Below are positions 8,367 through 17,000 of a stretch of 64,000 nt of DNA, in pieces (within the stretch, counting starts at the first letter, position 1; each line of letters begins with the position of its first letter). Location of the stretch: NCBI RefSeq assembly GCF_000091305.1, contig NC_013929.1, positions 62,001-126,000 of the forward strand, given 5' to 3'. The notes beneath the pieces are model-generated. The model did not search any database, was not told the origin of the DNA, and was given only the letters and a program-made list of their open reading frames with translations. The stretch comes from Streptomyces scabiei 87.22 (lineage in GTDB: Bacteria > Actinomycetota > Actinomycetes > Streptomycetales > Streptomycetaceae). Made by a program: the position numbers and the translations under genes.

Positions 8367-10415
8367 ATGTCCTCAGCTCCCCTCAGCAGACGCTCTCTGA
8401 TGAAGGCCGCCGCCCTTGCCGGAGGAGTGGCGGCCTTCGGACTGCCGCAGGCCCTGTGGCCCGCCACCGCCGAGGCGTACACCGTCCCCTCGAAGATGGA
8501 CTGGTGGTACCAGGCCCGGTTCGGGATGTTCATCCACTTCGGGTCCTACTCTTACCTCGGCCAGGGCGAGTGGGCGTTCGACAGCCAGCAGTGGAGCAAG
8601 GCGAACTACCAGAACCAGGTCACCCAGAACTTCAACCCGACCCAGTTCAACGCCGCCACCATCGCCGAGCTGGCCAAGAACGCCGGCATGAAGTACCTCG
8701 TGATCACCGCCAAGCACCACGAGGGCTACGCGATGTGGAACTCCGACGTGGCGGGCTTCACCGACACCACCGGCACCAAGCTGTACAACCTGCGCGACTT
8801 CAACGGCATCCAGACCGACCCGCTCATGAACCTCAAGACCGAGTGCGAGAGCCGCGGGATCAAGTTCTGCCTGTACTACTCGATCCTCGACTGGAACCAC
8901 CCTTCCCAGACCGACCGGCACGAGAGCGGTCTTACGACGATGTCGTCGCAGGCCGCCCGCACCGCCTACATCGCCGACATGAAGGCGCAGCTTCAGGAGC
9001 TGCTGGACCGCTACGACCCGGCACTGCTGTGGTTCGACGGCGACTGGTTCGCCGAGCCCTCCAGCCCGACCCTGGAGGACTGGTGGCTGGAATCGGACGG
9101 CGTCGACCTCTACAACTGGCTGATCGCCCGCAAGCCCGGCCTCATCGTCAACGAACGGGTCAAGCGCGACCACGGGCTCGGTGACTACGCGGTCGCGGAG
9201 TTCGGGATACCCGCCGAGCCGATGGGCCGGCCGTGGGAGCGGTGCGCCACCATGAACGGCGCCTGGGGTTACCAAGCGGGGAGGGAGAACTCCTACAGAT
9301 CCGTCAAGGATGTCGTCCAGGAACTCGTCACGGTGGTCTCCCGGGACGGCAACCTCCTGTTGAACATCGGCCCCAAGGGCGATGGCTCGGTCACAGCGGG
9401 AACCCAGACCGTCCTGAACGGCCTGGCCTCATGGATGTCGACGTACAGCGACAGCATTCACGGCACCAGCGGCAGCCCGTTCGCCACCGAACCCGCATGG
9501 GGGAGGGTCACCAAGAAAAGCGGCAAGCTCTTCGCCCATGTCTTCACCTGGCCCACGAACGGCCAGCTCCGGATCCCAGTGATCGACAACACGATCAGCC
9601 GCGTCTATCTGCTGAACAATCCCTCGGTCTCGCTCCCGTACACCGTCACCGACCAGATCAACGTCACCGTGCCGGCCACCGCGCCGAACGCCAACGCCTC
9701 CGTGGTGTGCGTCGAGGTCCAGGGCATGCCCGTGAGGGTTTCCGCGACGGTGTTCCAGAACGTCGACTATCAAGGCGCCCGCGCCGTCCTGCCGCTGGGC
9801 AGCTACACCTCCTCCCAGCTGTCCGCCGCCGGCCTGGCGCCCGCCGCGGCCTCTTCCATCCTGGTGCCCGACGGTTACCAGGTGACGGGCTACTCCGGCG
9901 ACAACTTCACCGGCACCGCCTGGACGTTCACCTCGAACACTCCCGATCTCGGGGTGACCGGCAACAATGACGTGATCAGATCACTGAAGGTGACGTTCAG
10001 GCCCGACAAGTACTTCCGCCTGAACAATGTCACGAACCACTGGGCGCTGGACAGCGGCGGCAATGTCGCCAGCGGCTCCAACCTGAAGCAGTGGGAGTCG
10101 ATAGACCACGCCAATCTCCAGTGGCAGGCAATCGAACTCGGCAACGGCTACTACAGGCTCGTCAACCGCACCAACGGCATGGTCGCCGACGGCTGGGGCG
10201 CTACCAGCAACGGCGACCCGGCCCGGCAGAAGGCCTGGGACGGCAGTAACACCCAGCAGTGGCGCATCACCCACCGCGGCCAAGGCCAGTACTCGATCGC
10301 CAACCGCAGCACGGGACTGGTCCTCGACGGTGGCGGCATGGTCGCCGCAGGCGCCGTGGCCAAGCAGTGGACGTGGCAGCAGCACACCAACCTGCTGTGG
10401 ACGTTCGGGGCTTGA
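8367..10415 (+). CDS. Tat-exported GH29 alpha-L-fucosidase with crystallin-like and ricin-lectin modules
   Basis: The 682-residue product starts at the ATG at 8367, where the Tat signal begins (SRRSLMKAAALAGGVAAFG). The catalytic domain (about 33-385) is GH29. It has the N-terminal WWYQARFGMFIHFGSYS stretch, KHHEGYAMW, and WFDGDW with the probable nucleophile Asp near residue 224. A beta-gamma-crystallin-like segment (about 455-545) and a ricin-B-type lectin (about 550-682) follow, with repeated QW-type motifs. The enzyme would remove terminal alpha-L-fucose from glycans outside the cell while the lectin binds the substrate. The nearby aldo/keto reductase, mutarotase and binding-protein genes fit fucose utilisation. 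Confidence 0.93.
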   Translation: MSSAPLSRRSLMKAAALAGGVAAFGLPQALWPATAEAYTVPSKMDWWYQARFGMFIHFGSYSYLGQGEWAFDSQQWSKANYQNQVTQNFNPTQFNAATIAELAKNAGMKYLVITAKHHEGYAMWNSDVAGFTDTTGTKLYNLRDFNGIQTDPLMNLKTECESRGIKFCLYYSILDWNHPSQTDRHESGLTTMSSQAARTAYIADMKAQLQELLDRYDPALLWFDGDWFAEPSSPTLEDWWLESDGVDLYNWLIARKPGLIVNERVKRDHGLGDYAVAEFGIPAEPMGRPWERCATMNGAWGYQAGRENSYRSVKDVVQELVTVVSRDGNLLLNIGPKGDGSVTAGTQTVLNGLASWMSTYSDSIHGTSGSPFATEPAWGRVTKKSGKLFAHVFTWPTNGQLRIPVIDNTISRVYLLNNPSVSLPYTVTDQINVTVPATAPNANASVVCVEVQGMPVRVSATVFQNVDYQGARAVLPLGSYTSSQLSAAGLAPAAASSILVPDGYQVTGYSGDNFTGTAWTFTSNTPDLGVTGNNDVIRSLKVTFRPDKYFRLNNVTNHWALDSGGNVASGSNLKQWESIDHANLQWQAIELGNGYYRLVNRTNGMVADGWGATSNGDPARQKAWDGSNTQQWRITHRGQGQYSIANRSTGLVLDGGGMVAAGAVAKQWTWQQHTNLLWTFGA

Positions 10416-10447
10416 CCCACAGTCTCCCGCTTGCATGTGGCGTCGCG

Positions 10448-10815
10448 TCACTTCTTCTCGCGCCCCGGCAGAACTCCTGCACCTTCGACTTGAAGCCCTG
10501 CCGCACCATCGGCCCCCGGTCCGCGTCGCCCTTCAGGATCGACTCGGCGGTGGTCTCCATCTGCTGCCGGGTCGCGTGCGGCGGGACCGCCGGGTCCGTC
10601 AGGAACTCGATCACCGCGGGGCCGCCCGCCTCCAGGCCCGCGCGCCGGCCGGCCTCGACGTCCTCGGGCTTCACCGCGCGGATGCCGGTCAGGTCCAGGG
10701 AGCGGGCGAAGGCGGCGTACTGGACGTCCGGGAGCTCCTGCGAGGGCAGGAAGGACGGCGCGCCCTCCATCGCCCGCATCTCCAGCCCGGCGGTCTTGTG
10801 GAAGGTGGCATCCTG
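10448..10815 (-). pseudogene. C-terminal fragment of a TPP-dependent pyruvate oxidase-like enzyme
   Basis: The minus strand reads DATFHKTAGLEMRAMEG, then QELPDVQYAAFARSLDLTGI and PAVIEFLTDPAVPPHATRQQ, the C-terminal third of thiamine-pyrophosphate enzymes of the PoxB type. The natural end (…KVQEFLPGREKK and TGA) is recovered only by restoring one C near 10466, so the tail is frameshifted. The upstream two thirds are missing; at about 10815 the sequence joins an unrelated lectin-enzyme fragment on the other strand. Confidence 0.75.
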
Positions 10816-11226
10816 GGCGTATCTCGTGCATCTCCACCAGCACCGACGGCACGAACTTCACCCAGGTCGCCACCGGCACCTGGGCCGGCGACCGCGCCAC
10901 CAAGGTGGCCGAACGGCCCGCCCGGAACGTGGGCTTCGTACGGATCCGGGCCAACTCGGCCACCGGCGGCTACGCGAACATGGGCGGCGTGAGGATCGGC
11001 GGCCGGACGGCCAGCCGGCACTGCTGTCCACCACGCTGCCCGGCGACGCCACCGGCTGGTCGCCCGGCACAGCGGCAAGGCCGCCGACGTGGAGGGCGGG
11101 ACCACCGCGAACAACAGCAACGTGCTGCAGTGGCCCTGGCTCAACAAGGCCAACCAGAAGTGGACCTTCACCAAGACCGGCGACGGCTACTACAAGATCA
11201 AGACGCTGCGGAGCGTCACCTCCTGA
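10808..11226 (+). pseudogene. C-terminal remnant of a CBM32/ricin-lectin secreted enzyme
   Basis: One frame gives ISTSTDGTNFTQVATGTW, then VGFVRIRANSATGGYANMGG, the end of an F5/8 type C (CBM32) domain. After a frameshift near 11035, a second frame gives LVARHSGKAADVEGGTTANN and LQWPWLNKANQKWTFTKTGD, part of a ricin-type lectin, ending at TGA 11224-11226. No catalytic domain remains. The fragment abuts the TPP-enzyme fragment, so two deletions or rearrangements meet here. Confidence 0.7.
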
Positions 11227-11301
11227 GCGCCCCAGCCCCTCGACCCGCACGTCCCCACGCGGAAGAGCCGCACGTCCCCACCCAGCAAAGAAGGGCCGCA
11301 C

Positions 11302-12942
11302 ATGCACACCACCCGAAGACTCGCCGCCAGACTCACAGCCACGGCATCCGCCACCTGTCTGGCCGCTGTCGGACTCGCCCTGGTCCCGGCGGCAGACGCC
11401 TCGGCCGCGGGCGCGCCGCAGGGCGGCCACGTCTACGCGCTGACAGCGGCGCACAGCGGCAAGAACGCCGCCGTGCTGTCGGACTCCCTGGCCAACGGCG
11501 CGAGGGTCGTGCAGAAGACGGTCTCCGGCGGCCCCGGCCAGTTGTGGGAGGCGGTCGACCACGGCGACGGCACCTTTTCGCTGGTCAACATCAACAGCGG
11601 CAAGTGCATGGACATCCAGAACGGTTCCTTGAACGCGGGGGCTGCGATCATCCAGTGGCCCTGCACCGGCGCCGGCAACCAGCGCTGGACCTTCAGCGGT
11701 TCGGCGGTCGTCTCCGCCCGCAGCGGCCTGTGCCTGGACGTCTCCGACAACTCCACCGCGGAGGACCACGCGATCATCCAGTGGACCTGCCGGAACACGA
11801 CCAACCAGCAGTGGAGCCTGACCGAGCGCCCGCGCTCGGCGACCTGGGGCCCGGCCATGGTCAGCGGCGGCCAGACCTTCACCTCGCAGACCATCCGGAT
11901 GGTCGTCCATAACAACACCTCCGGCGCGGGGCTGCGCATCCGGCTGTCCAACCTGCGCAGCACCGCTGCGCTCTCGGTAGGTGCCGTCACGGTGGCCGTC
12001 CAGTCCAGCGGCGCCACCGCGGTCGCGGGCACCACGCGTACCGTCACCTTCGGCCGGTCGGCCACGCCCACCATCCCAGCCGGGCAGGAAGTGACCAGCG
12101 ACGTCATCCCGATGCCGGTCGTCGCGGAGCAGAACCTGCTGGTGAGCGTCCACCTCCCGGGCACCACCGGCGCCTCGACCTACCACAACGATGCCCACCA
12201 GACCTCCTACCTGTCCGCCGCGGGCACCGGCAACCACGCGGCCGAGGAGGCCGCGACGAACTTCACCACCACCACGGCCCGCTGGTTCTACGTCGCCGGA
12301 CTCGACGTCGTGTCACCCACGGCCAAGGGAACCGTCGTGGCCATCGGCGACTCCATCACCGACGGCTCCAGCGCCACCAACAACGCCAACCAGCGCTGGC
12401 CCGACTACCTCGCCCGGCGGCTCCAGGCCCAGTCCGGCGGCCAGCGCCTCGGCGTCGTCAACGCGGGCATCGGCGGCAACCGCGTGGTCACCGACAGCCC
12501 TAGCGCGCAGCAGGGCATCGCGGCCAGGACCCGGTTCTCCCACGACGTCCTGACCCAGCCGGGCGTGAAGAACGCCATCGTGCTGGAGGGCATCAACGAC
12601 ATCAACAACACCACCACCCCCACCCCCGCCGACCAGATCATCGCCGGCTACCAGACCATGATCGACCAGGCACACACGGCCGGTGTCCGAATCATCGGCG
12701 GGACGATCCTGCCGCACTCCTCGCAGACCGCCGCCAAGGCCGCCATCCGCGCCCAGGTCAACGACTGGATCCGCACCAGCGGCGCCTTCGACGCGGTCAT
12801 CGACTTCGACGCGGCGCTCCGGGACCCGGCCAACCCGGCGCGATTGCTCCCCGCCTACGACAGCGGCGACCATCTGCACCCCAACAGCGCCGGCATGCAG
12901 GCGATCGCCAACGCCGTGGACCTCGCGCTGCTCACCTCCTGA
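11302..12942 (+). CDS. Secreted SGNH/GDSL esterase with N-terminal ricin-type lectin
   Basis: The 546-residue product has the ribosome site AAGAAGGG before the ATG. A Sec signal peptide ends near ADASAAG (residue 36). A ricin-B lectin domain follows (about 40-175). A beta-rich spacer precedes the SGNH hydrolase domain (about 335-546). The four SGNH blocks are clear: GDSITDG with catalytic Ser near 351, NAGIGGNR, EGINDIN, and the DHLHPN block with the Asp-His pair. These proteins deacylate polysaccharides outside the cell, as rhamnogalacturonan acetylesterases do. It is downstream of the fucosidase on the same strand, and a hairpin follows it at 12969-13013. Confidence 0.9.
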   Translation: MHTTRRLAARLTATASATCLAAVGLALVPAADASAAGAPQGGHVYALTAAHSGKNAAVLSDSLANGARVVQKTVSGGPGQLWEAVDHGDGTFSLVNINSGKCMDIQNGSLNAGAAIIQWPCTGAGNQRWTFSGSAVVSARSGLCLDVSDNSTAEDHAIIQWTCRNTTNQQWSLTERPRSATWGPAMVSGGQTFTSQTIRMVVHNNTSGAGLRIRLSNLRSTAALSVGAVTVAVQSSGATAVAGTTRTVTFGRSATPTIPAGQEVTSDVIPMPVVAEQNLLVSVHLPGTTGASTYHNDAHQTSYLSAAGTGNHAAEEAATNFTTTTARWFYVAGLDVVSPTAKGTVVAIGDSITDGSSATNNANQRWPDYLARRLQAQSGGQRLGVVNAGIGGNRVVTDSPSAQQGIAARTRFSHDVLTQPGVKNAIVLEGINDINNTTTPTPADQIIAGYQTMIDQAHTAGVRIIGGTILPHSSQTAAKAAIRAQVNDWIRTSGAFDAVIDFDAALRDPANPARLLPAYDSGDHLHPNSAGMQAIANAVDLALLTS

Positions 12943-12968
12943 GCGGTGCCCACCTCCCGGACCGCGTA

Positions 12969-13013
12969 GTTCCGTTCGGCGCCCCCTCTCCCGTACGGGG
13001 CACCGGACGGAAC
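12969..13013 (+). terminator. Hairpin terminator after the SGNH esterase
   Basis: GTTCCGTTCGGCGCCCC pairs with GGGGCACCGGACGGAAC across an 11-nt loop with two mismatches. It starts 27 bp past the esterase stop codon. Confidence 0.7.
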
Positions 13014-13050
13014 GGGCCGTCATCCGTGCGCCTGCGGGCAGCTGCTGCCG

Positions 13051-13290
13051 ACGGTGACGATGACGGCCGAGGCATGCCGGCTCCTCAAGGCCATCATGGA
13101 GACCGCCGTGGACGACGAGCCGACCACACGCAAATCCTTGCCGCATCAAGGTGCCGGTAGGAAGAGGCGGCTGAGCGGCGCATCGCCACGGTCACCCAAG
13201 TCGACGCGCTGGCCAACGCCGTCGGGATGCAGTGGCGTCTCATGATCTACCTCGGCGCCTACAGTCCGATGAAGAGGCGTACCCGGATGT
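13051..13290 (+). pseudogene. Tyrosine-recombinase (integrase) fragment, frameshifted
   Basis: The first frame reads MTAEACRLLKAIMETAVDDE. A shift then gives the NPCRIK-type motif typical of actinobacterial site-specific integrases. Another shift gives RIATVTQVDALANAVGMQWR followed by LMIYLGAYSPM, the start of the catalytic core. The Arg-His-Tyr active-site part is gone. This is a trace of an integrative element; no attachment site was found nearby. Confidence 0.65.
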
Positions 13291-13340
13291 TCGCACTTCG
13301 GACGGAGTCCTTTCCTGCGTCCGAAAACGCCGTAGGGATA

Positions 13341-13510
13341 GAGCTTCTCGACCAGGCCAAGACAATGTACCCGCCCTCTCCAAAAGCTGGGTCGACACCG
13401 ACTTCACGATCACCGTCATCGAGCACGGCGCCAACCTCGGAATCGATGTCGAAGTCGTCAATAGAAACCCGGAAATCCGCGGCTTTCACGTCGTCAAAAG
13501 GCGCGGGTAG
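13341..13510 (+). pseudogene. IS5-type transposase fragment
   Basis: After one frameshift the text reads LLDQAKTMYP, then KSWVDTDFTITVIEHGANLG and IDVEVVNRNPEIRGFHVVKR, which matches the second catalytic Asp region and following helix of IS5-group DDE transposases. It stops just where the RRWVVERT block with the catalytic Glu should begin. Confidence 0.65.
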
Positions 13511-13559
13511 TAGAACGAAGCCTCGGTTGGCTCATGCTGCACCGACGCCTGTCCCGCGA

Positions 13560-13779
13560 TTACACCCTTCCCGCCAGCTCCGAAGCCGTGATCCACCCTG
13601 GGGCGTGGCCGGCCGTGCGATGACGGGCAGGTCGTAGCCGCACGGCCGTACCGGTCGTCCACTCCCCCACGCCCACGGCGCGGATGACGACGGTCAGTTG
13701 CTCGGGCACCTCCCCGTGCGCGGCCTCGTACCCCTCGATGAGATCGGCGCGGACCTTGGTGTGCAGGGCGAACCTTCAT
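13560..13779 (-). pseudogene. L-rhamnose/L-fucose mutarotase fragment
   Basis: The ATG at 13779 overlaps the stop of the aldo/keto reductase (ATGA), so the two were translationally coupled. After one extra C in a C run, the frame reads LHTKVRADLIEGYEAAHGEV and PEQLTVVIRAVGVGEWT, the start of the L-rhamnose mutarotase (RhaM/DUF718-like) family, which interconverts anomers of L-rhamnose or L-fucose. Beyond about residue 50 the similarity ends and the frame closes at 13560. Confidence 0.65.
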
Positions 13780-14000
13780 GACGGCTCCTCCGACGGCATG
13801 GCTTCCCCGGTCGGCGCGGCTGCGGGGACAGGAGTGTCCGGGGCCAGCAGGCCCTCGGCGCGCAGCTCGTCCCACAGGGCGGCCGGAATCGGGCGCCGCA
13901 GCTGTTCCACGGTGTCACGCACCTCCTGCGAGGAGCGCGCCCCGGTCAGGACGCTCGCGACCGCGGAATGGCCGAACGGGAAGCGCAGACAGTCACACTC
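13776..14000 (-). pseudogene. Aldo/keto reductase C-terminal fragment (L-fucose dehydrogenase-like)
   Basis: The frame gives LRFPFGHSAVASVLTGARSS, then QEVRDTVEQLRRPIPAALWD and ELRAEGLLAPDTP, the C-terminal end of aldo/keto reductases of the D-threo-aldose / L-fucose 1-dehydrogenase type. Only the last 75 or so residues remain. With the coupled mutarotase fragment and the nearby GH29 fucosidase it marks a lost L-fucose catabolic operon. The upstream 14.0-14.3 kb DNA has no recognisable coding content. Confidence 0.7.
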
Positions 14001-14199
14001 CAGCGTGATTGAACTGGACTGCCCGGCCATCGACACGGAAGACTGCGGCACCAGGGCCTCCTGATGTTGCTCGGTGATTGGACACCAACGAGCTGTTCAG
14101 GAGGCGCTGTCACGTCGGCTGGGCCGGTGGGGGGCCGCGCCGCCTGGGCGCCCGGCGGCGCGACGGGCAGGCTCGATGCAAGACTTCGGCCGCTTCCCC

Positions 14200-14214
14200 A
14201 TTCATCGGATGTAT
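14200..14214. promoter_or_regulatory. Operator-like palindrome upstream of the sugar-binding protein
   Basis: ATTCATCGGATGTAT matches the palindrome ATACATCGGATGTAT at 14 of 15 positions, the best copy in the window. It lies about 420 bp before the binding-protein start. A second, half-conserved copy (ATACATCGGAGGACT) is at 14422-14436, about 200 bp before the start. Confidence 0.55.
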
Positions 14215-14421
14215 AGCTGGATGGCGGCTGTGGGCACAGGAGCGTCGACCGACAGTGAACATCGGCCGCACTTCACTGCCGATGGTTACCCATGGGCAGG
14301 TGGGCACGCGGTGCGGTAACGGGTGCGGCGGGCGGTGGAGTCCGTGGGCGGTGTCGCGCAAGCCGGCGCACTGGCCCTTGCCAACCTGGGTGACATCGGC
14401 GTAGCGTCCTCCCGAATCCAG

Positions 14422-14436
14422 ATACATCGGAGGACT
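14422..14436. promoter_or_regulatory. Operator half-site
   Basis: ATACATCGGA, the exact left half of the shared palindrome, followed by a degenerate right half. Its spacing to the start codon (about 200 bp) equals that seen at the BNR and fucosidase genes. Confidence 0.45.
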
Positions 14437-14636
14437 GGTCGCCAGATCCGGTGTTCTCCCATGTCTCGGTCTCAGGCTGACCCTCACTCACTCCACGTCG
14501 AGAGCGGTCCGCGCATGCCCCTGTGCCGACCAGTCGCCTGCCCGGTCGCCGGCCTCGCCTCTCTCCCGCAGGCGAGTACGCCACCTTCCCCCCGTCGCCC
14601 CGACGGCTTACCGCCCTGACTCGAGAGAGAACGGCC

Positions 14637-15683
14637 ATGAAGCTCGCTCGCCCCCGCTCCACCGCCGCCACCGCCGCCGCCGTACTAGCGATCATGGCGC
14701 TCGCCACCGCATGCAACCGCGAGACCACGGACTCCTCGAGCGGCGACGAGCCCACCATCGGCATCGACCTGCCTCGCGCCGACTCCGACTTCTGGAACTC
14801 CTACGGGCATTACCTGAAGAAGGACATCAGATCCGCGGACGTCGACGCCCTGCCGGTCAGCAACTCGCAGAGCGACGTCAGCAGGCTCGTCGCCAATGTC
14901 CAGTTGTTCCAGAACATGGGCGCCGAGGCCATCATCATGGCGCCCCAGGACTCCGGCGCCATCGCCTCCACCCTGGACACGCTGTCGGCTGCGAAGGTCC
15001 CGGTGATCAGTGTCGACACCCGGCCCGACAAGGGCGACGTCTACATGGTGGTGCGCGCCGACAACCGGGCGTACGGCACCAAGGCGTGCGAGTTCCTCGG
15101 CGAGCAACTGGGTGGCAAGGGCAAGGTCGCCGAGTTCCAGGGCGCCCTGGACTCCATCAACGGACGCGACCGCTCGGCGGCGTTCGCGCAGTGCATGAAG
15201 GAGAAGTACCCGAAGATCAAGGTCCTCGAGCTGCCCACCGAGTGGAAGGGCGACGTCGCCTCCGCCAAGCTCCAGTCGCTACTCGCCCAGCACCCCGACC
15301 TGAACGGCATCTACATGCAGGCCGGCGGCGTCTTCCTGCAGCCCACCCTGGCGCTCCTCGAGCAGAAGGGCTTGCTCAAGCCTGCGGGCAATAAGGGCCA
15401 CATCACCATCGTCTCCAACGACGGCATCCCGCAGGAACTCGACGCCATCCGCGACGGGTACATCGACGCGACCGTCTCCCAGCCCGCCGATCTGTACGCC
15501 AAGTACGCGATGTACTACGCGAAGGCCGCAGCGAAGGGCAGGACCTTCAAGCCGGGTCCGACCGACCACGACTCGACCATCGTGAAGATCCCCAACGGTC
15601 TGGAGGACCAGCTGCCCGCTCGGCTGGTGACCAGGGACAACGCGGACGACAAGTCGCTGTGGGGCAACAGCCTCCCCCGGTGA
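14637..15683 (+). CDS. Sugar ABC transporter substrate-binding lipoprotein
   Basis: The 348-residue product has an N-terminal lipoprotein signal with lipobox LATAC, predicting a lipid-anchored protein on the outer face of the membrane. The rest is a periplasmic-binding-protein type 1 fold (Peripla_BP_4): QNMGAEAIIMAPQDSGAI and VPVISVDTRPDKGD mark the first lobe, and DLNGIYMQAGGVFLQP with TIVSNDGIPQELDAI the second. Such proteins bind monosaccharides for CUT2-type ABC import. The ATPase and permease genes that should follow are absent; an IS701 fragment and a complete IS begin right after the stop. Two operator-like sites upstream suggest co-regulation with the fucosidase. Confidence 0.88.
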   Translation: MKLARPRSTAATAAAVLAIMALATACNRETTDSSSGDEPTIGIDLPRADSDFWNSYGHYLKKDIRSADVDALPVSNSQSDVSRLVANVQLFQNMGAEAIIMAPQDSGAIASTLDTLSAAKVPVISVDTRPDKGDVYMVVRADNRAYGTKACEFLGEQLGGKGKVAEFQGALDSINGRDRSAAFAQCMKEKYPKIKVLELPTEWKGDVASAKLQSLLAQHPDLNGIYMQAGGVFLQPTLALLEQKGLLKPAGNKGHITIVSNDGIPQELDAIRDGYIDATVSQPADLYAKYAMYYAKAAAKGRTFKPGPTDHDSTIVKIPNGLEDQLPARLVTRDNADDKSLWGNSLPR

Positions 15684-15899
15684 ACGACAGGCCCAGCCGA
15701 CCGCGGTGGGTGAACCAGTCGCCGTGGGATCCGCTGCCGGTCAGGCGGCGGATCGCCGAGCGGTTGTCCGGGGTGGTCGGGCCCGAGGTGTGGGTGATCG
15801 ACGACGTGTCGTTCCCCAAGTGCGGCAGCGCGTCGGTCGGGGTGGCCCGCCAGTACTGCGGAGCGGTCGGCAAACGGGCAAACTGCCAGGTCGCGGTCA
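15684..15899 (+). pseudogene. IS701-family transposase fragment
   Basis: The frame reads WDPLPVRRRIAERLSGVVGP, then EVWVIDDVSFPKCG and SVGVARQYCGAVGKRANCQV, diagnostic of IS701-family transposases (first catalytic Asp region). It begins right after the binding-protein stop and is cut at 15899 by the left end of IS copy A. Confidence 0.75.
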
Positions 15900-16004
15900 G
15901 TGCGTTGTGGCTAACCGGATTTCGTTCGAGGTGTGCGGCGCGGGTGATCATCTGGACGGAGGTTCGGGTGCGGTCGCGGGCATGAGAGAACGGGCCCCTT
16001 GGTA

Positions 16005-17000
16005 GTGACGCGGTTACGACACCAGCACGACCAAGGAAGCCCGTTGCCCGATCAGTTGAGCAGCATCTCTGTGCCTGCGTCCACCGCGGTCACCCCTGGG
16101 TGTGACTGCTACGTGCACCGGTTCGGTTCGCTCGCTCCGGGACGGCGGGCAGCCTGCTATCCCAGTGACATGACGGATGCGGAGTGGGCCGAGGTCCGCG
16201 CCGCGATGCCGGTGCCGGCCTGGCTCCTGAAGCGGGGCGGGCGCCCCGAGGCGTACTGCCACCGGACAATGCTCGACGCGGTGCGCTACCTGGTCGACAA
16301 CGGCGTGAAGTGGACGGCTCTGCCGGTCGATTTTCCGTACTGGCGGGCGGTCTACGACTTCTTCCGCCGCTGGCGGGCCTACGACTATGCGCGTGAGCTG
16401 TACGAACGCCTGCGACATTCGGCGAGGGAACGCTCAGGCCGCAACGCCGAGCCCAGTGCCGGGATCATCGACAGTCAGTCGGTGGACGCCTCCGAGACCG
16501 TCGGCGAGGACAGTCGCGGATACGACGGCGGCAAGTCACGTGACGGCCGCAAGCGTCACATCCTGACCGACACCGAGGGTCTGCTCCTGGAAGTGACCGT
16601 GACCACGGCCGATGTGCACGACTCCAAGGCCGCCCCCGCACTGCTGGAGACGTTCATGCAGCAGCCGGGACGGCTGCTGCAACTGGTGTGGGTCGACAGT
16701 GCCTACCAGGGTCCGGCGCTGGCGAGGGCGTTCGCCCGTCACGGAGTCCGGACCGAGGTCGTGCGCCGCTGCGACGGGCAACGCGGATTTGTCGTACTGG
16801 CCCGCAGGTGGGTCGTGGAGCGGACGCTGAGCTGGCTGGCCCGCTCACGCCGCCTCAACCGCGACCACGAACGCCGCCCCGACCACCACGCCCAGATGGT
16901 GTGGTGGGCCGCCGTGATCAGACTGTCCCGGCGCCTGGCCGCAGACGCTCCGCGCTGGCCGGAGAAGCGTCCCGGCCGACTGCCCCGGGCGCGGGCATGA
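16005..17000 (+). CDS. IS5-family transposase (copy A)
   Basis: A protein of about 331 residues, starting at GTG 16005 (a TTG two codons earlier, or an internal ATG at 16149, is possible). The core begins YPSDMTDAEWAEVRAAMPVP. The catalytic triad is visible: Asp in GIIDSQSVDAS, Asp in LVWVDSAYQGP, and Glu in RRWVVERTLSWL. The K-R-H motif SRDGRKRHILTDTEGL is standard for the group. The product cuts and pastes the element at TNA-type 3-bp targets. Its 3' end overlaps the passenger frame on the opposite strand by about 80 bp. Confidence 0.93.
   Translation: MTRLRHQHDQGSPLPDQLSSISVPASTAVTPGCDCYVHRFGSLAPGRRAACYPSDMTDAEWAEVRAAMPVPAWLLKRGGRPEAYCHRTMLDAVRYLVDNGVKWTALPVDFPYWRAVYDFFRRWRAYDYARELYERLRHSARERSGRNAEPSAGIIDSQSVDASETVGEDSRGYDGGKSRDGRKRHILTDTEGLLLEVTVTTADVHDSKAAPALLETFMQQPGRLLQLVWVDSAYQGPALARAFARHGVRTEVVRRCDGQRGFVVLARRWVVERTLSWLARSRRLNRDHERRPDHHAQMVWWAAVIRLSRRLAADAPRWPEKRPGRLPRARA

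Noticed and set aside
13486..13875. 129-codon minus-strand frame as a gene
   Set aside because: It mixes frames of the mutarotase and reductase fragments; the two other frames carry the recognisable sequences.
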